DNA from: JACDHG01 sp963815295
GTDB lineage: Bacteria; Actinomycetota; Actinomycetes; Propionibacteriales; Nocardioidaceae
NCBI GenBank assembly: GCA_963815295.1
Contig: CAWFFZ010000001.1
Span: 434,001-498,000 of the forward strand
Reading direction: 5' to 3'
Length of the DNA: 64,000 bases
How positions within the stretch are numbered: position 1 is the stretch's first letter; every line of letters begins with the position of its first letter. The translations under genes were made by a program, and so were the position numbers. Below are positions 1 to 9,248 of the stretch, piece after piece. The notes under the pieces were generated by a model. The model saw only the letters and a list, made by a program, of their open reading frames with translations, made no database searches and was not told the DNA's origin.

Positions 1-1366
1 GCCAGGGTTCCTGGTCGCGACCGATCGTCTCCGACGGGAAGGGTGTGCCGGTCTCGGTGACCCAACCCTCGCCCGACTCGGCCCGGGATTCGCGCTCGAG
101 CGCACCCCACCCGCTTCCGGTGCAGAGGATGTCCGTTGGTGGGTGGTCGGCGATGGCGGTGGCGATTTCGAATGCTTCGCCAAGCTCCACCGAAGATCCG
201 AGCCTGTCGAAGCGGTCGTCGAGGTGGTCGACGGCAGCCTGCCAGTCATCACTGTGGGCAAGGGTCGGATCCGCATCGATGTCGCCGTACATCTCTTGCC
301 ACGCCCACGTTGCGCCGCCCGGCATCATCAGGTGCTCGTACTGGGTGGCGGCCAGCCCTGCCTGGATCTCCAGGTAGGAGTCGCCGCCCTCGGGCGACAA
401 CCAGCGCTGCCAGCGGTGACCCCCCGCGGCCGTTCCCCAGCAGAAAAGCTTGCGACCCGTCAGCAGTTCGGTCGACACCTGCCCGAGGCCGTGGCCGGAC
501 CCGTCCAGCGCCGCAATCCATGGCCGCGGGTGATGGCCGAGGTCGAAGAAGTAGTCGGCGGCGTGACGGCTTCGACTAGGCCAGCTCTGGTCGATCGACT
601 CATGTTCCGGGATCGGCACCACCCTGACGGTCCCGTCGCCCGCGGTGCTGAATGCCCGCGTCGCCGGCGCAATGACTCGCACGTCCTCGCTCTCGGGCAC
701 CGCCGCATTGGACCACCAGTACATCGGGACCGCATGCGCGTTGGGGTTCCGGATCCGCACGTACACCTGGAGTGCCCGAGACTCGGGTGGCAGCCGGATG
801 TCGATCTGATAGACGACGCGGCGCAACCGTTCGAACTCCCACATGCGCAACGTGGGTATGCCGTCTGGCCCGACGACGCGAGCGGCATGCAGCGGCGAGG
901 CCGTGTGTGGCGTGTGACCCTTCGTCGCGATGTTCCACTCAACGCCCCCGGCAAACCAGGCGTTGCGCAGCGCGAGGTTGGCGGGCTGGATGACCTTGTT
1001 TCGATACAACAGCTCGCGGGCGGTTCTCAAGTCGACCAACGACCAGAGCCGTCCACCCAGCCGCGGAAGGAACTGCGCGCGCAGGTGCTCGTTCTCCACG
1101 ACGATGCAGTCCACATCCGTCTCGACCAGGTCCCGGTCGTAGCGGTTCTGGATCAGGTAGGGATGGAGCGAGCGCGGCATACCGATAGCTGCGCCTGCAC
1201 GGATTTGCTCCGGTACGTCGTCGGCGAGCTCGAACGGTGCTTCGAGCGACGAGTCGAGCAGGGGGACTGGGTCCTCGCCAATCGCGGCGCACGGCATCCG
1301 CAGGGTGGTGACGCGCACTGTGCTGCGACCGCGATCGACACCGGGCCGGCGGTTCGCCTCACTCAT
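1..1366 (-). CDS. DUF5107 domain protein, 3' end cut by window edge
   Basis: The reading frame opens at an ATG at 1366 and stays open to the left edge, giving 455 residues with no stop. Residues about 85-400 look like the DUF5107 family (galactose-mutarotase-like beta-sandwich, often followed by TPR repeats): there is an LPRLGGRLWSL motif near residues 100-110, then a GGVEWN-like stretch and an Asn/Trp-rich core. DUF5107 proteins are thought to bind or act on carbohydrates; no substrate can be named here. No signal peptide is visible, so it is probably cytoplasmic. A purine-rich GCGAGG lies just upstream of the start. An overlapping open frame on the plus strand (143-1423) has Arg/His-rich composition typical of antisense reading and was discarded. 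The family call is from remembered motifs, moderately sure. Confidence 0.75.
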   Translation of the reverse strand, partial: MSEANRRPGVDRGRSTVRVTTLRMPCAAIGEDPVPLLDSSLEAPFELADDVPEQIRAGAAIGMPRSLHPYLIQNRYDRDLVETDVDCIVVENEHLRAQFLPRLGGRLWSLVDLRTARELLYRNKVIQPANLALRNAWFAGGVEWNIATKGHTPHTASPLHAARVVGPDGIPTLRMWEFERLRRVVYQIDIRLPPESRALQVYVRIRNPNAHAVPMYWWSNAAVPESEDVRVIAPATRAFSTAGDGTVRVVPIPEHESIDQSWPSRSRHAADYFFDLGHHPRPWIAALDGSGHGLGQVSTELLTGRKLFCWGTAAGGHRWQRWLSPEGGDSYLEIQAGLAATQYEHLMMPGGATWAWQEMYGDIDADPTLAHSDDWQAAVDHLDDRFDRLGSSVELGEAFEIATAIADHPPTDILCTGSGWGALERESRAESGEGWVTETGTPFPSETIGRDQEPW

Positions 1367-1464
1367 CTGGAGCCTCGCTCGAGCAACAGTGTCGTCATGA
1401 ATCCAACTCGGCTCGGATGTTAACGAGCCGAACCGAGACGGGTGCGACCAGGTGCAAGGGCGCG

Positions 1465-2274
1465 TTAGTACCGGCCGAGGACAGCTCTCACGGTTCCTCG
1501 CGCTGCCCGACCCGTCAGGTAGTCCCACGACGGTCGGTAGCCGAACTCCACGGTGATGCACGCGCCGGCGTGACGACTGTTGAACCAGCCTGTCATCGTG
1601 CCGTGGCAGACACCGTCGTGACAGAGGATCGGCTTCTTCGGCAGGTTCAGGTTTTCGGCAAGCCGGTTCATCAGATTGCGGTTCTTCGGGGCGTCGGCGT
1701 CAACGCCGTACAACGGCTGGTGGAAGGAAACGATGAAGTTCGGGTCCGTCCGGTTGAGGAATCTCCGCATTGCCCAGGTCTCCGGCTCACTGAACGGCCT
1801 GGGTCCGGAGTTGTAGCGGCCGCCTTCCGGTTGCCAGTTGTGGCGCCAGTTCCTGTTCAGGTCGACGCCGTGGGCGTTCTGTCGGCGGTGCGCCGCCAGG
1901 CCGTCAGGGTTGAGGGTGGGGACAACCCACAGGTTGATATGGCGGACGGGTGCGCCCCGGAGGAGCGCCCTGGCGAGTCGCGTGCCGGCGGGTTCGTCGC
2001 CATGCATGCTTCCGACCACTACGGCAGTGATGCGTGCGTCGGGGTTGCCGAGCCGGAAGGCATAGATTTCGCGGCCACGGACGCTCTCCCCGATGACGCG
2101 GCGCTCGACAACGGCTCGGCTGCCACCCAGTTGAGCAGCGGACACCGCCATTCCCTCGCCTTGGGTGGGGATGTCCGCAACCGGATCCGCGGAGGCCATC
2201 GTGGCGGGTGTCAGCGTCATGGCGAGAGCCACGCAAGCTAGGGCCGCGCGATCGATGCGAAGTTTGACTGGCAT
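1465..2274 (-). CDS. secreted M14-family zinc carboxypeptidase / murein peptide amidase-like
   Basis: 269 residues with an N-terminal signal peptide (hydrophobic segment about residues 9-28, cleavage after an Ala-Ser-Ala), so the enzyme is exported. Zinc ligands of the M14 fold are visible: H91 and E94 in an HGDE motif and H185 in SFHQP. NPDG (122-125) and NRNW (140-143) form the substrate pocket and E243 in TVEFGY is the catalytic Glu. It is short and resembles the MpaA-like branch that trims muropeptides, so a role in cell-wall peptide turnover is likely but the substrate is inferred. AGTAGG before the ATG serves as a ribosome site. It is divergent from the phospholipase D gene; the 183-bp gap must hold both promoters. 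Confidence 0.88.
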   Translation of the reverse strand: MPVKLRIDRAALACVALAMTLTPATMASADPVADIPTQGEGMAVSAAQLGGSRAVVERRVIGESVRGREIYAFRLGNPDARITAVVVGSMHGDEPAGTRLARALLRGAPVRHINLWVVPTLNPDGLAAHRRQNAHGVDLNRNWRHNWQPEGGRYNSGPRPFSEPETWAMRRFLNRTDPNFIVSFHQPLYGVDADAPKNRNLMNRLAENLNLPKKPILCHDGVCHGTMTGWFNSRHAGACITVEFGYRPSWDYLTGRAARGTVRAVLGRY

Positions 2275-2457
2275 GAGACCTACTTCTCACTGGATCCGGT
2301 GAGGGGTGCTGCTTGACAGAACCATGAACGCGCCACGGCGTCCACTATCCAGACTTTTTGCAGCGCGGCGACGTGACTCGCCAGACGACGGCGTTCGCGC
2401 AGTGCTCGGTCGGGCCAAAGGTGCACACATGGGGTGGTCACGCGACGATGTTGTGGT

Positions 2458-3912
2458 GTGACCGGCATACGCGGATGGTTTGACAGCCTCGACGCAAAGC
2501 TCGGAGACGCCCTCGAGTCGCAGCTACGCCGCCACCATGCGCGGCGGCTGCGGCGGCTCGGCTGGGACGACGTGCTCAACCCGTCCGACGACGGCGGGTG
2601 GTGGTCGTCGCGAGCACCGGTCCGCGACGGAAACCAGGTCGAGGTGCTCATCGATGGCGTCGAGGCCCTGCCTGCGATGGCGGACGCCATCCGGTCGGCC
2701 AAGCATTCGGTTCACATCGCCGGTTGGCACGCCACGCCCGAGTTCAAGCTGAGTCGCGGCTCCGGCGCGACGTCGTTGCGGGACCTGCTTGCCGAGGTGG
2801 CTGAGCGCGTGCCGGTTCGACTGCTGCTCTGGGCGGGCCCGCCGGTGCCCGTGTTCCCGCCGTCGCGCCGGATGGTCAGACAGGCACGCGACGAGTTCGT
2901 GCGAAACAGCCGCCTGCAGTGTGCGTTGGACTCGCGCGAGCGAACCCTGCACTGTCACCACGAGAAGTTGGTCATTGTCGACGGTGACGTCGCGTTCGTC
3001 GGTGGCGTCGATATGACGGCACTCCAGGGCGACCGGTATGACGACCTGCTCCACCCCCCGGACTCCGACCTGGGCTGGCATGACGCCGCCGTACGGTTGC
3101 GTGGCCCCGCCGTCGCCGATGTGGGCCGGCATTTCAACCAGCGCTGGGCAGAGGTGACAGGCGACGTACTGCCCGATCCGGTGGTACCTGCCGCCGCCGG
3201 CGTCACTCAGCTCCAGGTCTTGCGCACCGTGCCCGAGCGCACCTACGAGTTCGCCGCGCGGGGCGAGTTCACCATCCTCGAGGCCTACCTGAGAGCGCTG
3301 CGGTCGGCGCAGCGCTTCATCTACCTCGAGAACCAGTTCCTGTGGTCGCCTGAGGTGGTGGACGTGCTCGTCGACAAGCTGCAGCATCCGCCACACGACG
3401 ACTTCAAGGTCGTGCTGATGCTCCCGGCCAAGCCGAGCAACGGATCCGACACCACGCGCGGGCAGCTCGGCAGGCTGCTCGACGCGGATGCGGACGCCGG
3501 GCGATTACTGGCCACCACCGTCGTCGGGTATGACGACACCAAGTCGGGGCCTGTCTACGTGCACGCCAAGGTCGGCATCGTCGACGACCGCTGGCTCACC
3601 GTCGGCTCGGCGAACCTCAACGAGCACTCGCTGTTCAACGACACCGAGGTCAACGTGCTGACGTGTGACAGCACCCTGGCGCGCGAGACGCGGCTACGCC
3701 TGTGGTCGGAGCACACCGAGCGCCCGATCGAGGAGGTGGCGGGTGAGCCCTGTGCCGTCATCGACAAGGTATGGCGCCCTGCCGCCGAGGAGCAGGCGCG
3801 CCGCACGGCGGCAGGTCTGCCCCGCACGCATCGCCTGACGATGCTGGCGCATGTGTCCCGGAGAGCCGACCGGCTCCAGGGCCCGATCCGCGGCCTGCTC
3901 GTCGACGGCTAG
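2458..3912 (+). CDS. phospholipase D family protein
   Basis: Two HKD (HxKx4D) motifs define the PLD superfamily: HEKLVIVD near residue 167 and HAKVGIVDD near residue 368, the second followed by the usual GSANLNEHS. Each half supplies one catalytic His for phosphodiester hydrolysis or transfer via a phosphohistidine intermediate. There is no signal peptide and no membrane segment. About 484 residues is a normal length for an actinobacterial PLD. The likely substrate is a phospholipid, but cardiolipin-synthase-like or nuclease activity cannot be excluded. The frame is open from GTG 2434; I prefer GTG 2458 (protein starting MTGIRGWFD) because homologous regions begin there, although no strong ribosome site separates the two. 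Confidence 0.85.
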   Translation: MTGIRGWFDSLDAKLGDALESQLRRHHARRLRRLGWDDVLNPSDDGGWWSSRAPVRDGNQVEVLIDGVEALPAMADAIRSAKHSVHIAGWHATPEFKLSRGSGATSLRDLLAEVAERVPVRLLLWAGPPVPVFPPSRRMVRQARDEFVRNSRLQCALDSRERTLHCHHEKLVIVDGDVAFVGGVDMTALQGDRYDDLLHPPDSDLGWHDAAVRLRGPAVADVGRHFNQRWAEVTGDVLPDPVVPAAAGVTQLQVLRTVPERTYEFAARGEFTILEAYLRALRSAQRFIYLENQFLWSPEVVDVLVDKLQHPPHDDFKVVLMLPAKPSNGSDTTRGQLGRLLDADADAGRLLATTVVGYDDTKSGPVYVHAKVGIVDDRWLTVGSANLNEHSLFNDTEVNVLTCDSTLARETRLRLWSEHTERPIEEVAGEPCAVIDKVWRPAAEEQARRTAAGLPRTHRLTMLAHVSRRADRLQGPIRGLLVDG

Positions 3913-3932
3913 GCGGGCGGCGGACCCGGTTG

Positions 3933-4820
3933 TCACAACCTCGGGATGACGTCGGATGCCAACGTGGACAGGTTGTCCTTCGCTGCCTCGAGGGGGTAGG
4001 CCGCCCGATCTCGCAGCACGAACTCGTCAACACCCACAGCTTGGTACTCGGCCAACCGCTCGATCGCGAAGTCGACAGGGCCGACGATGTCGGCGTCATC
4101 GTCGAGGGGGTCGGTTACCGGCGCGCCGACCTCGACCACTTGACCAGTTAGCCGACGTACCTCGGCAGCGGCTCGGCCGTTGGTGTCGCACTGCTCGTCG
4201 AGCAGTGCGCTCTTGTGCTGGAACGTCGTCGGCGTGGTCCAGCTGTGCCACTCGTCTGCATACGCGGCCGCGATCGGGATCGAACGCCGCTCCCCGCCAC
4301 CGCCGAGGAGCAGCGGCAGATGTGCCTGGAGCGGAGCGGGAGCGCAGACGGCTCCGGTAAGCCGGTAGGTCGCGCCATCGAAGCTGCCGCCGCGCTCGTG
4401 GAGCAGCATCCGGATCACCTGGACCGCCTCCTCGAACCGATCGAGACGTGGTCCCGGCTCGGGCAGGTCGATGCCGTACGCCGTGTGCTCGTTGGGCTGG
4501 AATCCGGCGCCCAACCCGAGCACCAGCCGGCCGCCGCTGACGTTGTCGAGGGTGGCGGCCATGTTCGCGACCACGGCCGGATGCCGGTACGTGTTACCGA
4601 GCACGAGGGTGCCGATGCCCACCCGGGTGGTCGCGGCCGCGACTGCGGTAAGCGTGGTCCAGCCTTCAAGGACGGGGTCAGGCGCTCGCGGGTCTGGTTT
4701 GAAGGGCATGAAGTGGTCGCAGACATAGACCCTGGACATCCCGACAGTCTCGGCGTGCAGGGCAAGTTCGAGAACTGCCGCCCAAGGGCGGCCAGGGTCG
4801 AGGCAGACGCCGAACTGCAC
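3933..4820 (-). CDS. LLM-class (F420-dependent type) oxidoreductase
   Basis: 295 residues with the luciferase-like monooxygenase TIM-barrel pattern: N-terminal GVCLDPG strand, VYVCDHF near residue 35, RVGIGTLVLGNTYRHP, and the diagnostic GGRLVLGLGAGFQPNEH. Actinobacterial members usually use coenzyme F420 (sometimes FMN) to reduce or oxidise small organic substrates; the substrate here is unknown. The GTG start has no Shine-Dalgarno sequence but has TAGCCT six bases upstream, so the mRNA is probably leaderless. It ends 21 bp from the convergent PLD gene and is divergent from thioredoxin. Confidence 0.88.
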   Translation of the reverse strand: MQFGVCLDPGRPWAAVLELALHAETVGMSRVYVCDHFMPFKPDPRAPDPVLEGWTTLTAVAAATTRVGIGTLVLGNTYRHPAVVANMAATLDNVSGGRLVLGLGAGFQPNEHTAYGIDLPEPGPRLDRFEEAVQVIRMLLHERGGSFDGATYRLTGAVCAPAPLQAHLPLLLGGGGERRSIPIAAAYADEWHSWTTPTTFQHKSALLDEQCDTNGRAAAEVRRLTGQVVEVGAPVTDPLDDDADIVGPVDFAIERLAEYQAVGVDEFVLRDRAAYPLEAAKDNLSTLASDVIPRL

Positions 4821-4826
4821 TCCTGC

Positions 4827-4832
4827 AGGCTA
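4827..4832 (-). promoter_or_regulatory. -10 box of leaderless LLM oxidoreductase gene
   Basis: TAGCCT on the minus strand, six bases before the GTG at 4820. It matches the TANNNT-N6-RTG layout seen before many genes in this window. Confidence 0.55.
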
Positions 4833-4964
4833 CTTGCGGTGAGCCCCGCGGCGTCCAAAGTCGGCGACGGCTCCGATCACGCTGGGTGAATGCCCGTAAG
4901 AATGGAACACCGGAGGGTATCGCGGCGTTGCACTCAGGACGACCAAACAACGAAGGTAGAGGCG

Positions 4965-5333
4965 ATGACCACCCAGAACCTGACCATGGACACCTTCCAG
5001 CCGACCGTTGAGTCCGACGGCATCGTGCTGGTGGACTTCTGGGCGGCGTGGTGCGGCCCGTGCCGGCAGTTCGGGCCCATCTTCGACGCCGCGTCGGAGA
5101 AGCACACGGACGTCACCTTCACCAAGGTCGACACGGAGGCCGAGCCGGAGCTCTCTGGTGGCCTGGGGATCAGTTCGATCCCCACCCTGATGGCGTTCCG
5201 GGAAGGCATCCTTCTCTACGCTCGGCCGGGTGCACTGCCCGCGCCCGCGTTGGAGCAACTCATCGACGCGGTCAAGAGCGCCGACATGGACGAGATTCGT
5301 AAAGAGCTCGCCAGCCAGAGCTCCGAGAGCTGA
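4965..5333 (+). CDS. trxA: thioredoxin
   Basis: 122 residues forming a single thioredoxin fold. The redox motif WCGPC is at residues 29-33 (C30/C33), preceded by the usual VDFWAAW strand, and the cis-proline loop SSIPTL follows near residue 74. It reduces disulfides in cytoplasmic proteins, normally using thioredoxin reductase; the only reductase trace in this window is a broken fragment near 43 kb. The frame is open further upstream (from 4890), but GGTAGAGG sits three bases before the ATG at 4965 and the protein then begins exactly where thioredoxins begin. Confidence 0.93.
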   Translation: MTTQNLTMDTFQPTVESDGIVLVDFWAAWCGPCRQFGPIFDAASEKHTDVTFTKVDTEAEPELSGGLGISSIPTLMAFREGILLYARPGALPAPALEQLIDAVKSADMDEIRKELASQSSES

Positions 5334-5467
5334 GCCCTTCGCTGCGGTTCTGCGCCGGCTTGGCTTCCGTCGGCAGCGCAAGGAGTCGGGGGATGCTATT
5401 GCGTCGTTCGGGCTGATACGCGCACACTGACATGGCGAGCACCCTCGCGTACGGGCGGAGGGTGATC

Positions 5468-7346
5468 GTGACTGATGAGCCAGTGGTCACTAGCGCAGCG
5501 CCCGAAACCGACTACGAGAGTCTGCATCGCGACCTCGGGGATGCCGCCGAGCAGTTCGCCGCGACGAACGAGATCCTCACCGCGCTCGGCCGCTCCGCCG
5601 CCGACCCCGACTCCGTCCTCGACACGATCGTCGACCGGGCCGCTGCGCTGTGCCGTGCAGACGCGTCACTGATCTCCCTGGCAGACGGCGACGTCTTCCG
5701 CGTGTCTCGACTCTCTGGAGCGGCTCCTGTTGAGTTCGTCGACTACATCAATAGCCACCCCATCACCATCAGTCGGGACTCGCTGCTCGGCCGAGTCGTG
5801 CTCGACCGCCACACCCAGCAGATCCCCGACGTCCTGACCGACCCCGAATACCGGCGCCAGGACATCCAGCGCACCGCCGGATACCGGACTCTGATGACCG
5901 CCCCGATGCTGCTCGACGACGAGGTGGTCGGCGTCCTCCAGGTCTGGCGTACTCGCGTCGACCCGTTCGACAAACGCGCCATTGAGCTGCTCGGTGTTTT
6001 CGCAGCCCATGCCGCCATCGCTATCCGCAATGTCGAGCTCGTCCGAGCATTGGAGTCCCGCACCGCCGAACTGGCAACGAAGATCGAGCAGCTGGAAGCA
6101 TTGAGCGAGGTCGGCGAAACCGTCAGCTCCAGCCTGAACCTCGACGAGGTCCTCGCCACGATCGTCATGCATGCCGTGCGGATCACCGGCACGGACGGTG
6201 GCTCAATCATGGAGTACGTCGACTCCGACGGCTCTTTCTCCGTGCGCAGCGCTTACGGAAGCAGCCAGGAGATGCTGGACCGCCTGAGGAGCGTCCGCAT
6301 CGAACGCGAGTCCACCCTGGTCGGGAGGGCGGCGCTCGAACGGCGCCCTCTCGAGGTCCCTGACCTCAGCGTTGCCGAGCTAGACCCGCACCTGCAGATC
6401 CTGTATGACGACGGGTGGCGCTCGGTGCTTGCGGTGCCCATGCTGAGGCAAGACCGGCTGGTGGGTGCCCTGGTCATCCGCCGAAAGACGGCCGGCGGCT
6501 TCTCGGAGGACACCCACGAGCTGCTGCAAACCTTTGCAAGCCAGTCGGCGTTGGCGATCCTTAACGCCCGCTTGTTCGGAGAGCTGGAAACGAAGACCGC
6601 TGAGCTGGAAATCGCGAGCCACCACAAGTCCGAGTTCCTGGCCAGCATGTCCCACGAACTTCGCACGCCCTTGAACGCGGTGATCGGCTTCTCCGAAGTG
6701 CTGCTCGATCGGATGTTCGGTGACATCAACGAGCGGCAAGAGGAATATCTCCGCGACATCTGGAACTCCGGACGGCACCTTCTCGAGCTGCTCAACGAGA
6801 TCCTCGACCTCTCCAAGGTAGAGGCCGGCAAGATGGAGCTGGAGCGGAGCACGTTCTCCGTAAGCCAGGCCCTTGAGTACGGTCTCGCGCTGGTGAGAGA
6901 GCGTGCCGCCGCGCACGCGATCAGCCTGCATCTCGAGATAGCAAGCGACGTCGACGTGGTCGAAGCGGACGAACTTCGCTTCAAGCAAGTGGTCCTGAAC
7001 CTGCTGTCGAACGCAGTGAAGTTCACGCCAGACGGTGGCAACGTGCGGGTGGTGGCGGTTCAAGATGGCCACGAGCTCGTGATCACGGTCACTGACGACG
7101 GGATTGGTGTCCCGTCACAGGATCGGGAGCGCATATTCGAGTCGTTCCAGCAGGGCGCGCGTGGCGCCCCCAAGGAGGAGGGAACGGGCCTCGGGCTGAC
7201 GCTGTCCCGACGCATCGTTGAGCTCCTCGAATGGACGTATCTGGCTGGAAAGCGAGGAGGGTGTGGGAAGCACGTTCGGGTTCGCCATCCCGCTCCGGCA
7301 CGGGTCGGGACGTGAGCGGGCGACCCAATGCGCCGGCGAAGAGTGA
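5468..7346 (+). pseudogene. GAF-GAF hybrid-type sensor histidine kinase, frameshifted near its C terminus
   Basis: Order of domains: two GAF sensor domains (about residues 40-190 and 215-370), a short coiled linker, a HisKA domain with the phospho-acceptor H396 in SHELRTPLN, and a HATPase domain (N box NLLSNAVKFTP, G1 DDGIGV, G2 GTGLGL). No membrane segment, so it senses a cytoplasmic ligand. GGAGGG five bases before GTG 5468 decides the start. Just after ELLE one extra base (around 7232) throws the frame, so the as-read protein stops at 7315. Dropping one base restores GRIWLES..GSTFGFAIP, the normal end of a HATPase domain, and a stop at 7346 (625 aa). It heads the signalling operon with the receivers, cyclase and ATP-grasp ligase. 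Confidence 0.85.
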
Positions 7347-7748
7347 CCGACCCATCGTCGTGCTCGTCGACGACGACAGGGCGTCGCTCGACCTGTTGAC
7401 GGCATACGTCGAAGGGCTCCCGCTCGACATCGTCACCGCCGCCGATGGCACCGAAGGGCTGGAGTTGGTTGACCGTCACGCGCCCGCGGCTGTGATCCTG
7501 GACATCCGACTGCCAGGGCTGGACGGATGGCAGGTGTTGGCGGCATTGAAGGCTCGATCCGAAGACCGCGGACATCCCCGTAGTTGTCGTCTCGATCGTC
7601 GATGAACGGTCCCGGGGCCTCGCGCTCGGTGCCGCGGAATATCTCATCAAGCCGGTGAGCCGCGAAACCGTTCATTGCTGCGCTCGAAGGACTCGACGCG
7701 CTGAGCCTGAGTGCCTCGACCGTGCGGTCCGCAAGGGGGGTCTCATGA
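7312..7748 (+). pseudogene. response regulator receiver protein, two frameshifts
   Basis: A single receiver domain (144 aa when repaired). Seen: acidic pocket VLVDDD, phospho-acceptor D64 in ILDIRLPGLDGW, then VVVVSIVDE, and the conserved Lys in LIKPV. One extra base near 7553-7555 and another near 7670-7673 break the frame; removing both gives a continuous protein whose stop TGA overlaps the ATG of the next receiver gene (ATGA at 7745-7748), which strongly supports the repair. Start is GTG 7312, overlapping the restored end of the kinase by 35 nt. It should receive phosphate from the kinase. It may be intact in the living cell if the extra bases are sequencing errors. Confidence 0.78.
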
Positions 7749-8131
7749 GTCGTAAGCGAATCCTGGTGGTCGAGGACAACGCGTTGAACATGAAGCTGGT
7801 CCGTGACGTTTTGAGTCATGCCGGCTACGAGGTCATCGAGGCGGGCTCCGGCGAGGAAGGCGTCAAACTCGCCTCGGCCCATGCGCCCGACTTGGTGCTG
7901 ATGGACCTCCAGCTGCCAGGTATTGACGGCACTGAAGCGCTACATCGGCTTCGGCAGGATTCACCCTCCAAGAAGGTGCCCGTCGTCGCCGTTACCGCGT
8001 TCGCGATGAACGAGGACAGAGAGCGCGCGGCGGCGGCTGGGTTCGATGGTTATCTGGAGAAGCCGATAAGCGTCGCCGCTCTCCCCGGCCAGGTGGAGGC
8101 GTTTATCGGCGGTGGTGGTCGAGATGCCTGA
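7745..8131 (+). CDS. single-domain response regulator (CheY/DivK-like)
   Basis: 128 residues, receiver domain only: acidic pair in LVVEDN, phospho-acceptor D54 in LMDLQLPGIDG, switch Thr in AVTAFAM and Lys in LEKPIS. With no output domain it probably acts as a phosphate shuttle or sink between the upstream kinase and the downstream receiver-cyclase, as DivK-type proteins do. Start ATG 7745 overlaps the previous gene by four bases, and its end overlaps the next gene by eight, so the genes are translationally coupled. Confidence 0.9.
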   Translation: MSRKRILVVEDNALNMKLVRDVLSHAGYEVIEAGSGEEGVKLASAHAPDLVLMDLQLPGIDGTEALHRLRQDSPSKKVPVVAVTAFAMNEDRERAAAAGFDGYLEKPISVAALPGQVEAFIGGGGRDA

Positions 8132-9248
8132 TGCCACGATTCTGGCCGTCGACGACCGACCGGAGAACCTTCGCCTGCTTGACGCGGTCCTGAGCCCCCG
8201 GGGATATCAGATGCTGGCGGCTGCGTCAGGGGAGGAGGCGCTCCGTGTCTTGAAGGAGGAGACGATCGACCTGGTGTTGCTCGACATCCTGATGCCCGGC
8301 ATGGACGGCTACGAGGTGTGTCGGCGGATTCGAGCCGACCGTCATACCGCGTTTCTACCGGTCGTCATGATCACGGCGAGTGGCGAGGAGCAGAAGGTCC
8401 GCGCCCTCGAATGCGGTGCCGATGACTTTGTGACAAAGCCGTTCGAGCAGAGTGAACTCCTTGCGCGGGTGGCGTCGCTGGCCCGCGTGAAGCACTACCA
8501 GGACAAGATCCGGCGGCAGTCTGACGAACTCGCGACGTGGAATCGCGAGCTCGAGGATCGGGTGCGGGACCAGGTGGCCGAGCTGCAGCGAGTCAACCGG
8601 CTGCGCAGGTTCTTGTCTCCACAACTGGCCGATCTGGTGGTGGATTCAGGCGACGAGTCGTTTCTGAACAGCCATCGTCGCGAGATCGTCGTGGTCTTCT
8701 GCGATCTTCGCAACTTCACTCCGTTCGCCGAGTCCAGCGAGCCTGAAGAAGTCATGGGCGTGCTCGCCGAGTACCACGAGGCGTTGGGTCACCTGATCCA
8801 TGCCTATGAAGGCACACTCGAGCGCTTCACCGGCGACGGGTTGATGGTGTTCTTCAACGACCCGATGCCCTGCCAGAACGCACCAGAGCAAGCGCTCAGG
8901 ATGGCGGTGGCCATGCGCGAGCGCGTTCGTGAGCTGGCCGGCTCCTGGTACAAGCGCGGTCATGACCTTGCTCTCGGAATCGGAGTCGCCCAGGGGTATG
9001 CGACGCTCGGCCGCATCGGGTTCGAGGGTCGCTTCGACTACGCCGCGATAGGGAGCGTGACCAACTTGTCGGCACGCCTGTGCTCAGAGGCGGGTCCCTG
9101 GCAGGTGCTCGCTTCTCAGCGCGTGGTGTCTGCGGTGGAGGACATCGTTGACGCAGAAACGGTCGGCGAGCTGGAGCTCAAAGGGTTCAGCCGCCCCGTC
9201 CGTACCTTCGACGTCAAGGCGATCAACACGATGACGGTCGCGACATGA
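8124..9248 (+). CDS. receiver domain fused to class III adenylyl/guanylyl cyclase
   Basis: 374 residues. An N-terminal receiver (D54 in LLDILMPGMDG, Lys in VTKPFEQ) is followed by a coiled coil about residues 120-170 and a class III nucleotide cyclase catalytic domain (about 185-345). Metal-binding Asp residues are in VFCDLRNFT and FTGDGLMVFF; the transition-state Asn/Arg pair is in TNLSARL. Phosphorylation of the receiver should switch cyclic-nucleotide synthesis. cAMP is the likely product, but base choice cannot be fixed by eye because the usual specificity Lys position reads Arg (ERFTGDG). It is the output of the kinase-receiver operon and overlaps both neighbours. Confidence 0.9.
   Translation: MPDATILAVDDRPENLRLLDAVLSPRGYQMLAAASGEEALRVLKEETIDLVLLDILMPGMDGYEVCRRIRADRHTAFLPVVMITASGEEQKVRALECGADDFVTKPFEQSELLARVASLARVKHYQDKIRRQSDELATWNRELEDRVRDQVAELQRVNRLRRFLSPQLADLVVDSGDESFLNSHRREIVVVFCDLRNFTPFAESSEPEEVMGVLAEYHEALGHLIHAYEGTLERFTGDGLMVFFNDPMPCQNAPEQALRMAVAMRERVRELAGSWYKRGHDLALGIGVAQGYATLGRIGFEGRFDYAAIGSVTNLSARLCSEAGPWQVLASQRVVSAVEDIVDAETVGELELKGFSRPVRTFDVKAINTMTVAT

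Noticed and set aside
143..1423. 426-codon open frame on the plus strand
   Set aside because: It lies antisense to the DUF5107 gene and its translation is Arg/His/Val-rich without domains, typical of the antisense frame in high-GC DNA.
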